Shown piece after piece: positions 17,329 through 26,614 of a stretch of 64,000 bases of DNA. Each line of letters begins with the position of its first letter. The first letter of the stretch is position 1. The translations under genes and the position numbers were made by a program. The stretch is from Salinispora mooreana (GTDB lineage Bacteria > Actinomycetota > Actinomycetes > Mycobacteriales > Micromonosporaceae), in assembly GCF_000379065.1 (NCBI RefSeq), contig NZ_KB900614.1, positions 456,421 to 520,420 on the forward strand, in the 5' to 3' direction. Under the pieces are notes generated by a model. It saw only the letters and a list, made by a program, of their open reading frames with translations, was not told the origin of the DNA and made no database searches.

Positions 17329-18678
17329 TCAGAGCGAGAGGTAGTGCTGCCGCTCGTACGGGGTGACCTCGCGGCGGTACTGCTCCCACTCGGACCGCTT
17401 GTTGCGTAGGAAGAAGTCGAAGACGTGCTCGCCGAGCACCTCGGCGACCAGTTCGGAGCCGGCCATCACGTCGATCGCCTCGGCGAGGTTCTCTGGCAGC
17501 GGCTCGTACCCCATCGCCCGGCGCTCGGCGCTGGTCAGCGACCACACGTCGTCCTCGGCGCCCGGGGGCAGCTCGTACCCCTCCTCGATGCCCTTGAGGC
17601 CGGCGCCGAGCATCACCGCGAAGGCCAGGTAGGGGTTGGTCGCCGAGTCGGGCGACCGGACCTCGACCCGGGCCGAGTTCGGCTTACCGTACGCGGGGAC
17701 CCGGACCAGCGCGGAGCGGTTCAGGTGCCCCCAGCAGACGTACGCGGGGCTCTCGGTGACCCGGTTCGGCAGGGCCTGCGGGAACAGCCGTTTGAACGAG
17801 TTGACCCACTGGTTGGTGACCGCCGTGTACTCCCGGGCGTGCACCAGCAGGCCGGCGATGAACGCGCGGGCGACCTTGGAGAGCTTCATCGGGTCACCGA
17901 CGTCGTGGAACGCGTTGCGCTCCCCCTCGAACAGTGAGAGGTGGGTGTGCATGCCACTGCCCGGCTGGTCGGTGAAGGGCTTCGGCATGAAGGTGGCCTG
18001 CACGCCGGTGGAGAGCGCCACCTCCTTGACCACGTGCCGGAACGTCATGATGTTGTCGGCGGTGTTGAGCGCGTCGGCGTAGCGCAGGTCGATCTCCTGT
18101 TGACCGGGAGCGACCTCGTGGTGGCTGAACTCGACGGAGATGCCGATCCGTTCGAGGGCGAGTACCGCCTGGCGGCGGAAGTCCCGGGCGACCGCGTGGG
18201 TGGTGTGCTCGAAGTAGCCGCCGGTGTCGACCGGGATCGGCACCGAGCCGTCGGACACCCCATCCTCCAGCAGGTAGAACTCGATCTCTGGATGGGTGTA
18301 GTAGGTGAAGCCCTTCTCCGCTGCCCGGGACAGCGCCCGACGCAGCACGTGACGCGGGTCGGCCCAGGACGGGCTACCGTCGGGGAGCAGGATGTCGCAG
18401 AACATCCGGGCGCTCTCACCGCTGACCCCGCCCTCGAAGGGGAAGACCTGAAAGGTGGTCGGGTCCGGCATCGCCACCATGTCAGACTCGACGACCCGGG
18501 CGAAACCCTCGATCGCCGAACCGTCGAACCCGATGCCCTCCTCGAAGGCGGACTCCAACTCCGCGGGGGCCACCGACACGCTCTTCAGCGTGCCCAACAC
18601 GTCGGTGAACCACAGCCGGACGAACCGGATGTCCCGCTCTTCCAGCGTACGGAGGACAAACTCCTGCTGACGGTCCAC
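17329..18678 (-). CDS. glnA2: Glutamine synthetase type I, GlnA2-like
   Basis: A 449-residue GSI-family enzyme. Metal and substrate motifs are present: GFDGSAIEGFAR, YYTHPEIEFYLL, GSGMHTHLSLF and NRSALVRVPAYG. The loop where GlnA carries the adenylylated Tyr reads LPPGAEDDVWSL, with no equivalent Tyr, so GlnE should not regulate it. This matches actinobacterial GlnA2, which in several species is a minor or gamma-glutamyl-transferring enzyme. I chose the GTG at 18678 (MDRQQEFVLRTLEERD) because GAGG precedes it by about 7 bp; a GTG two codons upstream is the alternative. It lies close to glnE, as in mycobacteria. Confidence 0.9.
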   Translation of the reverse strand: MDRQQEFVLRTLEERDIRFVRLWFTDVLGTLKSVSVAPAELESAFEEGIGFDGSAIEGFARVVESDMVAMPDPTTFQVFPFEGGVSGESARMFCDILLPDGSPSWADPRHVLRRALSRAAEKGFTYYTHPEIEFYLLEDGVSDGSVPIPVDTGGYFEHTTHAVARDFRRQAVLALERIGISVEFSHHEVAPGQQEIDLRYADALNTADNIMTFRHVVKEVALSTGVQATFMPKPFTDQPGSGMHTHLSLFEGERNAFHDVGDPMKLSKVARAFIAGLLVHAREYTAVTNQWVNSFKRLFPQALPNRVTESPAYVCWGHLNRSALVRVPAYGKPNSARVEVRSPDSATNPYLAFAVMLGAGLKGIEEGYELPPGAEDDVWSLTSAERRAMGYEPLPENLAEAIDVMAGSELVAEVLGEHVFDFFLRNKRSEWEQYRREVTPYERQHYLSL

Positions 18679-18883
18679 TTCCACCCCTCACAACCCTATT
18701 GTCCGCATTCGGCCCGCGAACGACCCGGCCTGACCGATCAGTCTCCACCGGCCTCGTTACGCCGACGTTACGCGACCTTCCCACGCCCGCACCGGCCTGT
18801 CCGACCCCCGCCACAACCGTGCTGGGAGCACCTCTCCCAGCACGCGCCGTCCCCCGCTCGGAGGGCTGCGGCAAGATAGGGAC

Positions 18884-20680
18884 ATGACCACCCTGCGTCT
18901 CGCACTCTGCCAGGTCAACCCGATCGTCGGTGACCTCGTCGGCAACGCCACGATCATTCGGGAATGGGCCCGACGCGCCGCCGACGCCGGCGCCCAGCTG
19001 GTCGCCTTCCCGGAGCTGACCCTGACTGGATACCCGGTCGAGGACCTGGTCTTCCGCCGCTCCTTCATGGAAGCGTCGAAGGCAGCGCTGGAACGGCTCG
19101 CAGCCGACCTCGCCGCGGATGGGTTGGGCGACCTGCCAGTGGTGGTCGGCTACCTGGACGCGGACGGCCCACCACAGGTCAACGGCGACGCCGAGCCGGG
19201 GCATGGGGCGCGTAACGCGGCGGCCCTACTGCACGACGGGAAGACCGTGGCCACCTACTTCAAACACCACCTGCCGAACTACGGCGTCTTCGACGAGGAC
19301 CGCTACTTCGTGCCGGGCGAGACGCTGTCCGTGGTGCGGGTCGGCGGAGTCGATGTCACGCTGACCATCTGTGAGGACCTGTGGCAGGTCGGGGGGCCGT
19401 TCGCCGCCGCCCGGCAGGCGAACGTCGGCCTCGTGATCAACATCAACGGCTCGCCGTACGAGCTGAAGAAGGACGACGTCCGGCTACCGCTGGTCCGCCG
19501 CCGGGCCGCCGAGGCCGGGGCCACCATTGCGTACGTCAACATGGTCGGCGGCCAGGACGAGCTGGTGTACGAGGGCGACTCCATGATCGTGACGGCGGAG
19601 GGGGAACTGCTCGCCCGGGCGCCGCAATTCGTCGAGCACCTGCTGGTACACGACGTGCATCTCCCCGCCGCCGCCGACGGTCCGCCCGCCGACATCGAGC
19701 TGGCCGACGGGATGCGGGTGCTCCACCACTGCATCGGGTCGCTGCCGGCCGCCACCACCGACAAGTCGGCGGTCGGGGAACTCCTCGAACCCGCGGCCGA
19801 CGAGGCGGAGGTGTGGCAGGCCCTCGTGCTGGGGCTGCGTGACTACGTCGACAAGAACCGCTTTCGCTCCGTGGTGCTCGGCCTCTCCGGCGGCATCGAC
19901 TCGTCGGTGGTGGCGGCCCTGGCCGTTGACGCGCTCGGCGCGGACCGGGTGGTCGGGGTGTCGCTGCCGAGCCAGCACTCCTCCGAGCACTCCCGGGAAG
20001 ACGCAGCGGAATTGGCCAAGCGCACCGGACTGGACTACCGGGTCGAGCCGATCCAGCCGATCGTCGACACGTTCCTGGCCAACCTTTCCCTCTCCGGCCT
20101 CTCGGTGGAGAACCTCCAGGCCCGGGTCCGCGGGGTGATCCTGATGGCCCTGTCGAACCAGGAGGGCCACCTGGTGCTGACCACCGGCAACAAGAGCGAA
20201 CTCGCGGTCGGCTACTCCACCCTGTACGGCGACTCGGTCGGCGGCTTCAACCCGGTCAAGGACGTCTGGAAGACCCTGATCTGGCAGCTCGCCCGGTGGC
20301 GAAACGGCGAGGCGGTCCGCCGCGGCGAGACCCCACCGATCCCGGAGAGCTCGATCAGCAAGCCCCCGTCAGCCGAGCTGAGCCCCGGCCAGCTGGACTC
20401 GGACACACTGCCGGAGTACGACCTGCTCGACCCGATCCTCATCGGCTACATCGACGGCGACCTGGGACGGGATGGGCTGATCGAGGCCGGCCACGACCCG
20501 GCGCTCGTGGACCAGGTACTGCGGATGGTGGACACCGCCGAGTACAAGCGGCGCCAGTCCGCTCCCGGTACGAAAATATCGATGAAAGCCTTCGGGCGGG
20601 ACCGCCGCCTGCCGATCACCAACCGCTGGCGCGAGGACGGCCGAGCGGCCGGAGCAGCCGGGCGGCTCGGGGGCGAATGA
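18884..20680 (+). CDS. nadE: Glutamine-dependent NAD+ synthase
   Basis: A 598-residue two-domain enzyme that makes NAD+ from deamido-NAD+, ATP and glutamine. The N-terminal nitrilase domain shows all three catalytic residues: Glu44 in [10 protein letters not shown], the Lys in FKHHLPNYG and the Cys in TICEDLWQ. The C-terminal synthetase domain has the P-loop [15 protein letters not shown] and [18 protein letters not shown]. Because the amidase domain is present, the enzyme can use glutamine, fitting its place beside two glutamine synthetases. The ATG at 18884 follows a GATAGGGAC stretch; the N-terminus [17 protein letters not shown] is typical. Confidence 0.95.
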   Translation: MTTLRLALCQVNPIVGDLVGNATIIREWARRAADAGAQLVAFPELTLTGYPVEDLVFRRSFMEASKAALERLAADLAADGLGDLPVVVGYLDADGPPQVNGDAEPGHGARNAAALLHDGKTVATYFKHHLPNYGVFDEDRYFVPGETLSVVRVGGVDVTLTICEDLWQVGGPFAAARQANVGLVININGSPYELKKDDVRLPLVRRRAAEAGATIAYVNMVGGQDELVYEGDSMIVTAEGELLARAPQFVEHLLVHDVHLPAAADGPPADIELADGMRVLHHCIGSLPAATTDKSAVGELLEPAADEAEVWQALVLGLRDYVDKNRFRSVVLGLSGGIDSSVVAALAVDALGADRVVGVSLPSQHSSEHSREDAAELAKRTGLDYRVEPIQPIVDTFLANLSLSGLSVENLQARVRGVILMALSNQEGHLVLTTGNKSELAVGYSTLYGDSVGGFNPVKDVWKTLIWQLARWRNGEAVRRGETPPIPESSISKPPSAELSPGQLDSDTLPEYDLLDPILIGYIDGDLGRDGLIEAGHDPALVDQVLRMVDTAEYKRRQSAPGTKISMKAFGRDRRLPITNRWREDGRAAGAAGRLGGE

Positions 20681-20834
20681 GTGGCTCGGGGGCGGGGCGA
20701 GGGCTCCGGCCGGGGCGGGTGAACGACCGGGGAGTGACATCCTGCACTGCCCCCTGCCGCTACCCCGCCGTGCGGTGCGACGATCGCGGCAGAGCCCGGG
20801 GACCGCGTACGCGGCCTCGAGGAAGGAGAGAACC

Positions 20835-21680
20835 ATGCTGGAATCCAGCCCCGCCGAGGTGACCGCCCTCTACGGCGGACCGGCGACCCGACGGGTCCGC
20901 GCCCGTGACCTACTCGCCGCGAAGGAGCGTGGCGAGCGGTGGGCGATGCTCACCTCGTACGACCAGTACACGGCGGGAATCTTCGACGCCGCCGGCATCC
21001 CGGTGCTGCTGGTCGGTGACTCGGCCGCGAACAACGTCTACGGCTACGACACGACGTTGCCGGTGACCCCCGACGAGCTGCTGCCCCTGGTCCGGGCCGT
21101 GGTCCGGGCCACCCGGCAGACGCTGGTCGTCGGCGACCTGCCGTTCGGCTCCTATGAGGAGGGCCCGACCGCGGCCCTGCGCACCGCCGTGCGGTTCATG
21201 AAGGAGGGTGGTTGCCACGCCGTCAAACTCGAGGGTGGCCGCCACTGCGCCGAGCAGATCGCCGCGATCGTTCGCGCCGGCATCCCGGCGATGGCGCACA
21301 TCGGCTTCACGCCGCAGCGGGAACACACCCTCGGCGGCTACCGGGTCCAGGGCCGGGGCGACACCGCCGAGGAGGTGCTCGCCGACGCCCACGCGGTCGC
21401 CGAGGCGGGCGCCTTCGCGGTGGTGCTGGAGATGGTCCCCGGTGACGTGGCGAAACGGATAACCGCCGAGCTGACCATCCCGACCGTGGGCATCGGCGCC
21501 GGACCGGACACCGACGCCCAGGTGCTGGTCTGGCAGGACATGGCGGGTCTCCGTACCGGCCGGATGCCCCGCTTCGTGAAGCGCTACGCCAACCTCGCCG
21601 ACACCCTGGGCGAGGCGACCCGTCGCTTCGCCGACGAGGTCCGCGACGGCGGTTTCCCCACCGCCGAGCACACCTTCTGA
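20835..21680 (+). CDS. panB: Ketopantoate hydroxymethyltransferase
   Basis: A 281-residue enzyme of pantothenate synthesis that transfers a hydroxymethyl group from 5,10-methylene-THF to 2-oxoisovalerate. The family signature is clear: [58 protein letters not shown] and [21 protein letters not shown], giving the metal-binding Asp and Glu residues. AAGGAGAG stands 5 bp before the ATG at 20835. panC/panD are not adjacent. A hairpin follows. Confidence 0.95.
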   Translation: MLESSPAEVTALYGGPATRRVRARDLLAAKERGERWAMLTSYDQYTAGIFDAAGIPVLLVGDSAANNVYGYDTTLPVTPDELLPLVRAVVRATRQTLVVGDLPFGSYEEGPTAALRTAVRFMKEGGCHAVKLEGGRHCAEQIAAIVRAGIPAMAHIGFTPQREHTLGGYRVQGRGDTAEEVLADAHAVAEAGAFAVVLEMVPGDVAKRITAELTIPTVGIGAGPDTDAQVLVWQDMAGLRTGRMPRFVKRYANLADTLGEATRRFADEVRDGGFPTAEHTF

Positions 21681-21683
21681 CCG

Positions 21684-21723
21684 GGTTGGCGGTGGCCCGG
21701 CCAACACCGGGCCACCGCCGACC
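21684..21723 (+). terminator. Hairpin after panB
   Basis: A 17-bp stem (21684-21700 with 21707-21723, one G-T pair) around loop CCAACA. It has no T-run. Confidence 0.6.
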
Positions 21724-21758
21724 AGCCACTCAGGAGGAAAGAGGTAGGATCCTCGATC

Positions 21759-22238
21759 GTGCTGAAAACGAGTTTCTTCCGGGCCCTGCTGATCCCTACC
21801 GCCGTCCTCGCCCTCACCGCCTGCGGCGGCGGAGACGACTCGGAGTCGGCCGCCTCCGAGTCGAACTCCCCCTCAGCGGCTTCCTCGCCGGCCCCAGCCG
21901 CAGCTGCGGCCAAGAGCGACGAGGAGGTCTGCGAAGCGCTGGCGGCAAACCTGAAGACCTTCCAAGAAGGCATGATGCAGACCCTCGCCTCCGCCGATGG
22001 CTCAACGGACGAAGCAATGACTGAGGTCTTCCGCGAGATGGCGACGGGAATGACCGAGATCGCCGCCACCGGCAGCGCCGACAGCGAGGTCACCGCCGCC
22101 ATGCAGGTGATGAGCGCGGAGGCCGAGAAGATGGTTGCCGACCCGAACCTGATGGAAGGCGCGGACAACCCCGCCTTCGAATCGGCCGCCGACGTCGTCA
22201 CCGAAGCTTGCCAGAAGGTCGGCGTCGAAATCGAATGA
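21759..22238 (+). CDS. Lipoprotein, paralogue A
   Basis: A 159-residue predicted lipoprotein: a signal helix (MLKTSFFRALLIPTAVLAL) and lipobox LTAC, so acylated at Cys20. A Ser/Ala/Pro-rich tether follows to about residue 48, then a helical domain with two cysteines (EEVCEALAANLKTFQEG and VVTEACQKVGVEIE) that could form a disulfide. AGGAGGAAAGAGG lies upstream; the start is a GTG. No family recognised. It is a tandem paralogue of the next gene, sharing the same two-Cys layout and the phrase EIAATGSADSEVTAA / TIAATGDADSAVTAA. Confidence 0.8.
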   Translation: MLKTSFFRALLIPTAVLALTACGGGDDSESAASESNSPSAASSPAPAAAAAKSDEEVCEALAANLKTFQEGMMQTLASADGSTDEAMTEVFREMATGMTEIAATGSADSEVTAAMQVMSAEAEKMVADPNLMEGADNPAFESAADVVTEACQKVGVEIE

Positions 22239-22434
22239 TAGCGACCTGATCGGCAGGTCATAGGCAGCCGTGGGCTGACCAGAGCCATATCGCTCGTGTG
22301 CTCCGCCGGGATTCCGGCGGAACACACACTCATCGCCCACGTCCACCCACAACCCGGCGGCAGCAGGCTCCTACCCGGAGCTCACCGCCCCGACGGGTCT
22401 CCATTGGGGATCAATCCGAGTAGCATTCCCTTCC

Positions 22435-22920
22435 GTGCGTAAAACAACTCTCTTCCAGGCTCTGCTGGTCCCCGCCGCTGTCCTTGCCCTCACCGCTTGC
22501 GGAGGAGACGACCCGGAGCCGACGGCATCCGGGACACCGACGACCGACCCCACGACGGCCTCCTCCTCGGCGCCACCTGCGGCTGCCGCCGGCAAGGGCG
22601 ACAAGGAACTCTGCGAAGCGGCCAACAAGGCCAGCATGGAGCTCAAGCAAACCCTGCTCGACGCCGTGTCGGCGGGCGAGGAGCCGACGACGGAGATGTT
22701 CCAGGAGATCTTCACCGGGCTGGCGACGGAGTTCGCCACCATCGCCGCCACCGGAGACGCCGACAGTGCGGTCACCGCCGCGCTGACCGCGTACAGCGAG
22801 GAGGCCGGCAAGGCGGCTGCCGCCGCGAGCCCGGAAGCCGCCGACAACCCCGCCTTCGACAAGGCCACCGACACCGCCATTGAGGCCTGCCAGGCGGTCG
22901 GTGTCTCGGTCGACTTCTGA
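22435..22920 (+). CDS. Lipoprotein, paralogue B
   Basis: A 161-residue predicted lipoprotein with signal MRKTTLFQALLVPAAVLAL, lipobox LTAC, a Pro/Thr/Ala-rich tether, and a helical domain with cysteines in KELCEAANKASMELKQ and AIEACQAVGVSVDF. About half the mature domain is identical or similar to paralogue A, so a recent tandem duplication is likely. GTG start, no strong ribosome-binding site. Surface location is inferred from the lipobox; role unknown. Confidence 0.8.
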   Translation: MRKTTLFQALLVPAAVLALTACGGDDPEPTASGTPTTDPTTASSSAPPAAAAGKGDKELCEAANKASMELKQTLLDAVSAGEEPTTEMFQEIFTGLATEFATIAATGDADSAVTAALTAYSEEAGKAAAAASPEAADNPAFDKATDTAIEACQAVGVSVDF

Positions 22921-22983
22921 CCCACGGCAGCTGGGGCTAACCGACGGACATCCGCCGGCTAACTATGGCCCGGTAGGACATTC

Positions 22984-23015
22984 GTGTGGCCCGCTGGAAG
23001 CCCAGCGGGCCACAC
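22984..23015. terminator. Terminator hairpin
   Basis: A perfect 14-bp stem (GTGTGGCCCGCTGG with CCAGCGGGCCACAC) around loop AAGC, between convergent genes. Confidence 0.75.
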
Positions 23016-23082
23016 GCACGTTTCGTCCAATCTCCGAACGCCACCCCAATGGAGGGCCGGTGCGTCCGGACCCGCGCCACCT

Positions 23083-23781
23083 TCAGAGGTCGGTGACGCG
23101 GATGCCGGCGTGGGCCTTGTACCGCTTGTTGATGGCGATCAGGTTCGCCGTGAAAGCCTCGATCTGGTGGGCGTTCCGCAGGCGACCGGCGTAGATGCCA
23201 CGCATGCCGGGGATCCGGGCGGCGAGGGCACCGACGATCCCGGCCAGTTCCCGCTCCTCGGTGCAGATCAGCACGTCCAGCTCGATCCGCTCGATCTGCG
23301 GATCCGCCAACAACGGGGCACTGACGTGGTTGAACGCCGCGCACACCCGGGACTGCGGCAGCAGCGCGGCTGCCTGCTGGACAGCGCTGCCCTCCGCCAC
23401 GGTGAGGGCGTACGGGCCCTGCTTGTCGAAGCCGAGCGGGTTGACGCAGTCGACCACGATCTTGCCGGCGAGGGGCTCGGCGAGCGCGCCGACGATGCTG
23501 GCGTGGCCGTCCCACGGCACCGCGATCACCACCACATCGCTACGCCGGGCGACCTCCTCGTTGGCGGCCCCGGTGACGCTCGCCCCAGCGGGCACCCCCG
23601 GCAGGGCGGCGATCTCCGCAGCGGACTGGGCAGCGCGCTCGGCCGAGCGGGAACCGATCAGCACGGTCTGGCCAGCACGGGCGAACCGGTAGGCGAGACC
23701 ACGCCCCTGGTCGCCCGTGCCGCCGACGATACCGACAGTGAGCCCGGACACATCGGGTAGGTTGCTCGCGTCGTAAGCCAT
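23083..23781 (-). CDS. npdG: F420-dependent NADP oxidoreductase
   Basis: A 232-residue Rossmann-fold enzyme of the F420:NADP+ oxidoreductase family, which shuttles hydride between coenzyme F420 and NADP(H). The dinucleotide loop is TVGIVGGTGDQGRGLA, followed by VLIGSRSAERA, the Ser/Arg pocket for the NADP 2'-phosphate. Further conserved blocks are VVVIAVPWDGH, VVDCVNPLGF and AFNHVSA. F420 is made by actinomycetes, so the cofactor fits. The ATG at 23781 begins MAYDASNLPDVSGLTVG. Single gene, followed by a strong convergent terminator. Confidence 0.88.
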   Translation of the reverse strand: MAYDASNLPDVSGLTVGIVGGTGDQGRGLAYRFARAGQTVLIGSRSAERAAQSAAEIAALPGVPAGASVTGAANEEVARRSDVVVIAVPWDGHASIVGALAEPLAGKIVVDCVNPLGFDKQGPYALTVAEGSAVQQAAALLPQSRVCAAFNHVSAPLLADPQIERIELDVLICTEERELAGIVGALAARIPGMRGIYAGRLRNAHQIEAFTANLIAINKRYKAHAGIRVTDL

Positions 23782-23846
23782 GCGAACATCCTCGCAAACC
23801 GCCGATGCACGAGCAGCAGTCGATGCTGTGACAATCCCCGCTGGGG

Positions 23847-24302
23847 TCAGGCCCGCTCCACCGGAGTCCACAGTTCGGACTCCGTGGTCGCGGCGCTACT
23901 CCGCGTTGCGGGACCAGGCTCCGGCGCACCGTTCCAGTCGACGAGCTGGACGATGACACCGTTCGGATCGCGGACCTGGAAGGCGCGCTCGCCCCACTCC
24001 TCGGTGGTCAGCGGCATGGTGATCCTGACGCCCTCGGCCTGTAGCCGCGCCAGCTCGCCCTCAAGGTCATCAACCACGAACGCCAGGATCAGACCGCTGG
24101 CATGGTCGTCACGCTGGTCATCGGGGAGGGTGGCGAGTCCGCGCCGCAGGAAGACAACGTGGACACCGGCGTCGTCGCGGGTCAGCGAGGCAAACCCGTC
24201 CGCGGCCATCTCCTGACGAAACCCGAAGTGCTCGGTCAGGAAGGCGGCAGCGGCGGGGACATCCTCGACATTGAGTGATACGGCAGTGGAGGTGATCTTC
24301 AT
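23847..24302 (-). CDS. VOC-family protein (glyoxalase/bleomycin resistance fold)
   Basis: A 151-residue vicinal-oxygen-chelate protein: paired beta-alpha-beta-beta-beta modules from MKITSTAVSLNVEDVPAAAAF to RAFQVRDPNGVIVQLVDW, the latter being the canonical metal-site strand with Glu replaced by Gln. These proteins act as lyases, dioxygenases or antibiotic-binding proteins. It is divergent from a TetR gene with a perfect palindrome between them, so it is the likely regulated target. ATG at 24302. Confidence 0.85.
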   Translation of the reverse strand: MKITSTAVSLNVEDVPAAAAFLTEHFGFRQEMAADGFASLTRDDAGVHVVFLRRGLATLPDDQRDDHASGLILAFVVDDLEGELARLQAEGVRITMPLTTEEWGERAFQVRDPNGVIVQLVDWNGAPEPGPATRSSAATTESELWTPVERA

Positions 24303-24342
24303 GGAAGAGTCCTTCTCGCGATGATCCGAATACCTCGTACGT

Positions 24343-24369
24343 CGTACGCTGTACATTGTACAGCGTACG
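24343..24369. promoter_or_regulatory. TetR operator palindrome
   Basis: A perfect 27-bp inverted repeat with 13-bp arms (CGTACGCTGTACA and TGTACAGCGTACG) and one central T, between the VOC and tetR starts. The sequence just left (CGTACGT) repeats part of the arm. It is almost certainly the TetR binding site controlling both genes. Confidence 0.8.
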
Positions 24370-24383
24370 GAGAAATTGCGGAG

Positions 24384-25178
24384 ATGACTATGCGTGCACC
24401 TGACGTAACCAGCAGCGGAGACCCCACGCGTACGCTCGCCCTGCTCTGGCGAGAGCCATCGACCGCAGCGCGCCGAGGCCCGCAACGGGGGCTCAACCTG
24501 GACACGGTGATCGAAGCGGCGACCGCCGTCACCGACACCGAGGGGCTGACCGGTCTGACCATGCGTCGCGTCGCCCAGGAGCTGCGGGTCTCCCCCATGA
24601 CCCTCTACACGTACGTGCCCGGTAAGGCGGAGCTACTCGACGTGATGCTCGACGCCGCGTACGGCCGGATGTCGCGCACCGACACCACCGGACAACCCTG
24701 GCGAGTACGGCTGACTGCCGTGGCCGAGGAGAACCGGGCGCTCTTCGCGACCCATCCGTGGACCGCCGCAGTCTCCACGTTGCGGCCCCCGCTCGGACCG
24801 GGCGCGATCGCCAAGTACGAGCACGAACTGACCGCGCTGGACGGCTTGGGCCTCGACGACGTCGAGATGGACGACTGCCTGACCCTCCTGCTGAGCTTCG
24901 TCCAGACCAACGCCAGAGCCGCCGCCGACGCCCGGGCCACTGCCCAGCTCACCACCATGACCGACGAACAGTGGTGGGCGGCCGCCGGGCCGCTGCTGGC
25001 CCGGGTCCTCGACCCCGCGGCCTACCCGCTGGCCAGCCGGGTCGGCAGTGCCGCCGGCGCGGCGCACGGCAGCGCCCACGACCCTGCCCACGCCTACGAG
25101 TTCGGCCTCCGCCGTCTCCTGGACGGGCTCGCCGCCCTCATCGAACGCGCAACACCCGCAGCATCAGGGAGGTCCTGA
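24384..25178 (+). CDS. TetR-family transcriptional regulator
   Basis: A 264-residue repressor. The helix-turn-helix is in residues about 40-85 (VIEAATAVTDTEGLTGLTMRRVAQELRVSPMTLYTYVPGKAELLD), and the C-terminal domain is of the TetR_C_1 kind with LRPPLGPGAIAKYEHEL. It is divergent from the VOC gene around a perfect palindrome, so autoregulation and control of the VOC gene are expected. An ATG at 24390 is an alternative start. Ligand unknown. Confidence 0.9.
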   Translation: MTMRAPDVTSSGDPTRTLALLWREPSTAARRGPQRGLNLDTVIEAATAVTDTEGLTGLTMRRVAQELRVSPMTLYTYVPGKAELLDVMLDAAYGRMSRTDTTGQPWRVRLTAVAEENRALFATHPWTAAVSTLRPPLGPGAIAKYEHELTALDGLGLDDVEMDDCLTLLLSFVQTNARAAADARATAQLTTMTDEQWWAAAGPLLARVLDPAAYPLASRVGSAAGAAHGSAHDPAHAYEFGLRRLLDGLAALIERATPAASGRS

Positions 25179-25220
25179 TGCTGCTCCAGGATGGTCAACT
25201 ACTGGTGATATCCCGAATGT

Positions 25221-25826
25221 TCACTCGGCGGGGCGCCGGAGCAGAGTGACGGCGAAGTCACTCTCCTCCCGCCACGGGCGCAGATCCCAGGTGGCGAAAC
25301 GGTGCTCCCGGCGTAGCCCGGCAGCAGCCGAGTCCTCGTCGAAGGCCGACAGCGGGTAGCCCCGGTCCGTGCCGAAGCCAACCGCCACGATGCCGTCGGG
25401 GCGCAGGTGGGCCGCGATCCGGCGGAGCACGTCGGCTTCGGTGCCCGCAGCGACGAAGGTCATCACATTGCCGGCGATCACGGCGGCGTCGAAGGGTTCC
25501 GGCTCGTCGGCGGCGGCCAGATCGAGCTCCGCCAGGTCGGCCACGAGCCAGCGCGGACCGGGATAGGCGGCCCCCGCCGCCTCGATCAGCATGGGGTCGG
25601 CATCAACACCCACCACGGTGTGACCCCGCAAGGCCAGCGCGGCCGCGACCCGACCAGTGCCGCAGCCGGCGTCGAGGACCCGAGAGCCCGGCGCTACCAG
25701 GGCGTCGATCAGCCGGGCCTCGCCGGCGAGGTCCGCCCCCTCCGCCGCCAACCGACGGAATCGGTCGATATACCACTGGGAGTGCTCTGGGCCGGTGTCG
25801 GTCACCCATCGGGTCGGCTTTGCCAT
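25221..25826 (-). CDS. SAM-dependent methyltransferase
   Basis: A 201-residue class I methyltransferase. Motif I is VLDAGCGTGRVAAALALRG, followed by VVGVDADPMLIEAA (acidic residue binding the SAM ribose) and the post-I block PFDAAVIAGNVMTFV. Typical of methyltransferase family 25/11; substrate unknown. The ATG at 25826 gives MAKPTRWVTDTGPEHSQWYIDRF. The upstream in-frame extension is unsupported shadow. Confidence 0.85.
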   Translation of the reverse strand: MAKPTRWVTDTGPEHSQWYIDRFRRLAAEGADLAGEARLIDALVAPGSRVLDAGCGTGRVAAALALRGHTVVGVDADPMLIEAAGAAYPGPRWLVADLAELDLAAADEPEPFDAAVIAGNVMTFVAAGTEADVLRRIAAHLRPDGIVAVGFGTDRGYPLSAFDEDSAAAGLRREHRFATWDLRPWREESDFAVTLLRRPAE

Positions 25827-26026
25827 GACGACAACCGTATCCCCTGGGACCTTCACCCAGTCCGGCACCGGGCACCGCTGACCCCGGCCCCAACCAGCGG
25901 CTTCCCACCCGTGGCGGGCCTGGTCTTCGCCCAGATATGACTGGTGGCCGGCGCCCTGGTTCGGGTGCCGGCCACCAGCTTCTTTCCCCCTTGCGTGGGT
26001 TGGGTCTTGTGTGTGGTGCGGGTGGG

Positions 26027-26614
26027 TTAGCTGGTCCAGTGCTCGGCGACGAGGTCGGCGGCCTGGGTCTCCCACTGGGCGTAGTGGAACGGGAACGCCG
26101 ACACCTGCACCGTCTGCGCGGCCTCGGTCAACGGCATGTCCTGCCAGCCCTCGACCTGCTTCAAACCGTTGAGGAAGGCGGTGGTGGAGTAGGCCGGGTC
26201 GGTGATCTGCTCCACGCTGCCCCAACCACTGGACGGGCGCTGCTGGAACAGGCCCTGCGAGTCATGGTCGTTACGCGCGCCCAGGTGGCCCAGGTTCTCC
26301 AGCTTCGACTCCTGCAAACTGGTCGCGATCGCCACCACGGCGGCCCGCTCGTCCATCCCGGCGGCCTTCGTGGCCTCGATGATGGCCTTCACGTTCGACA
26401 CCTGCTCATCGCCCAGGGCGATGCGCGACTGCGTGCCCTGGGTGCCGTGCGGGATCAGCGTGCCCATGTCCGGCTTCTCCGCCCGCACCACAGCCGAAGC
26501 CGAGGCCGAGGCGGGGGTGGGGTCGGTGAGGGTGGCCAGCGGGCCGGCGACAACACCGGTGGACAGGGCCAGACCAGCGAAACCAAGCACACTACGACGC
26601 AGAATCGTGTTCAT
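26027..26614 (-). CDS. Secreted lysozyme-like protein
   Basis: A 195-residue exported protein: signal peptide MNTILRRSVLGFAGLALSTG with cleavage near ASAS, then a domain containing AAVVAIATSLQESKLENLGHLGARNDHDSQGLFQQRPSSGWGS. This is the lysozyme-like fold seen at the C-terminus of many actinobacterial M23 and NlpC/P60 proteins; the Glu of LQES is the presumed catalytic acid. It likely acts on peptidoglycan outside the cell. The start at 26614 has GGAG about 12 bp upstream; ATG at 26629 is possible. A long GC-rich leader precedes it. Confidence 0.75.
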   Translation of the reverse strand: MNTILRRSVLGFAGLALSTGVVAGPLATLTDPTPASASASAVVRAEKPDMGTLIPHGTQGTQSRIALGDEQVSNVKAIIEATKAAGMDERAAVVAIATSLQESKLENLGHLGARNDHDSQGLFQQRPSSGWGSVEQITDPAYSTTAFLNGLKQVEGWQDMPLTEAAQTVQVSAFPFHYAQWETQAADLVAEHWTS

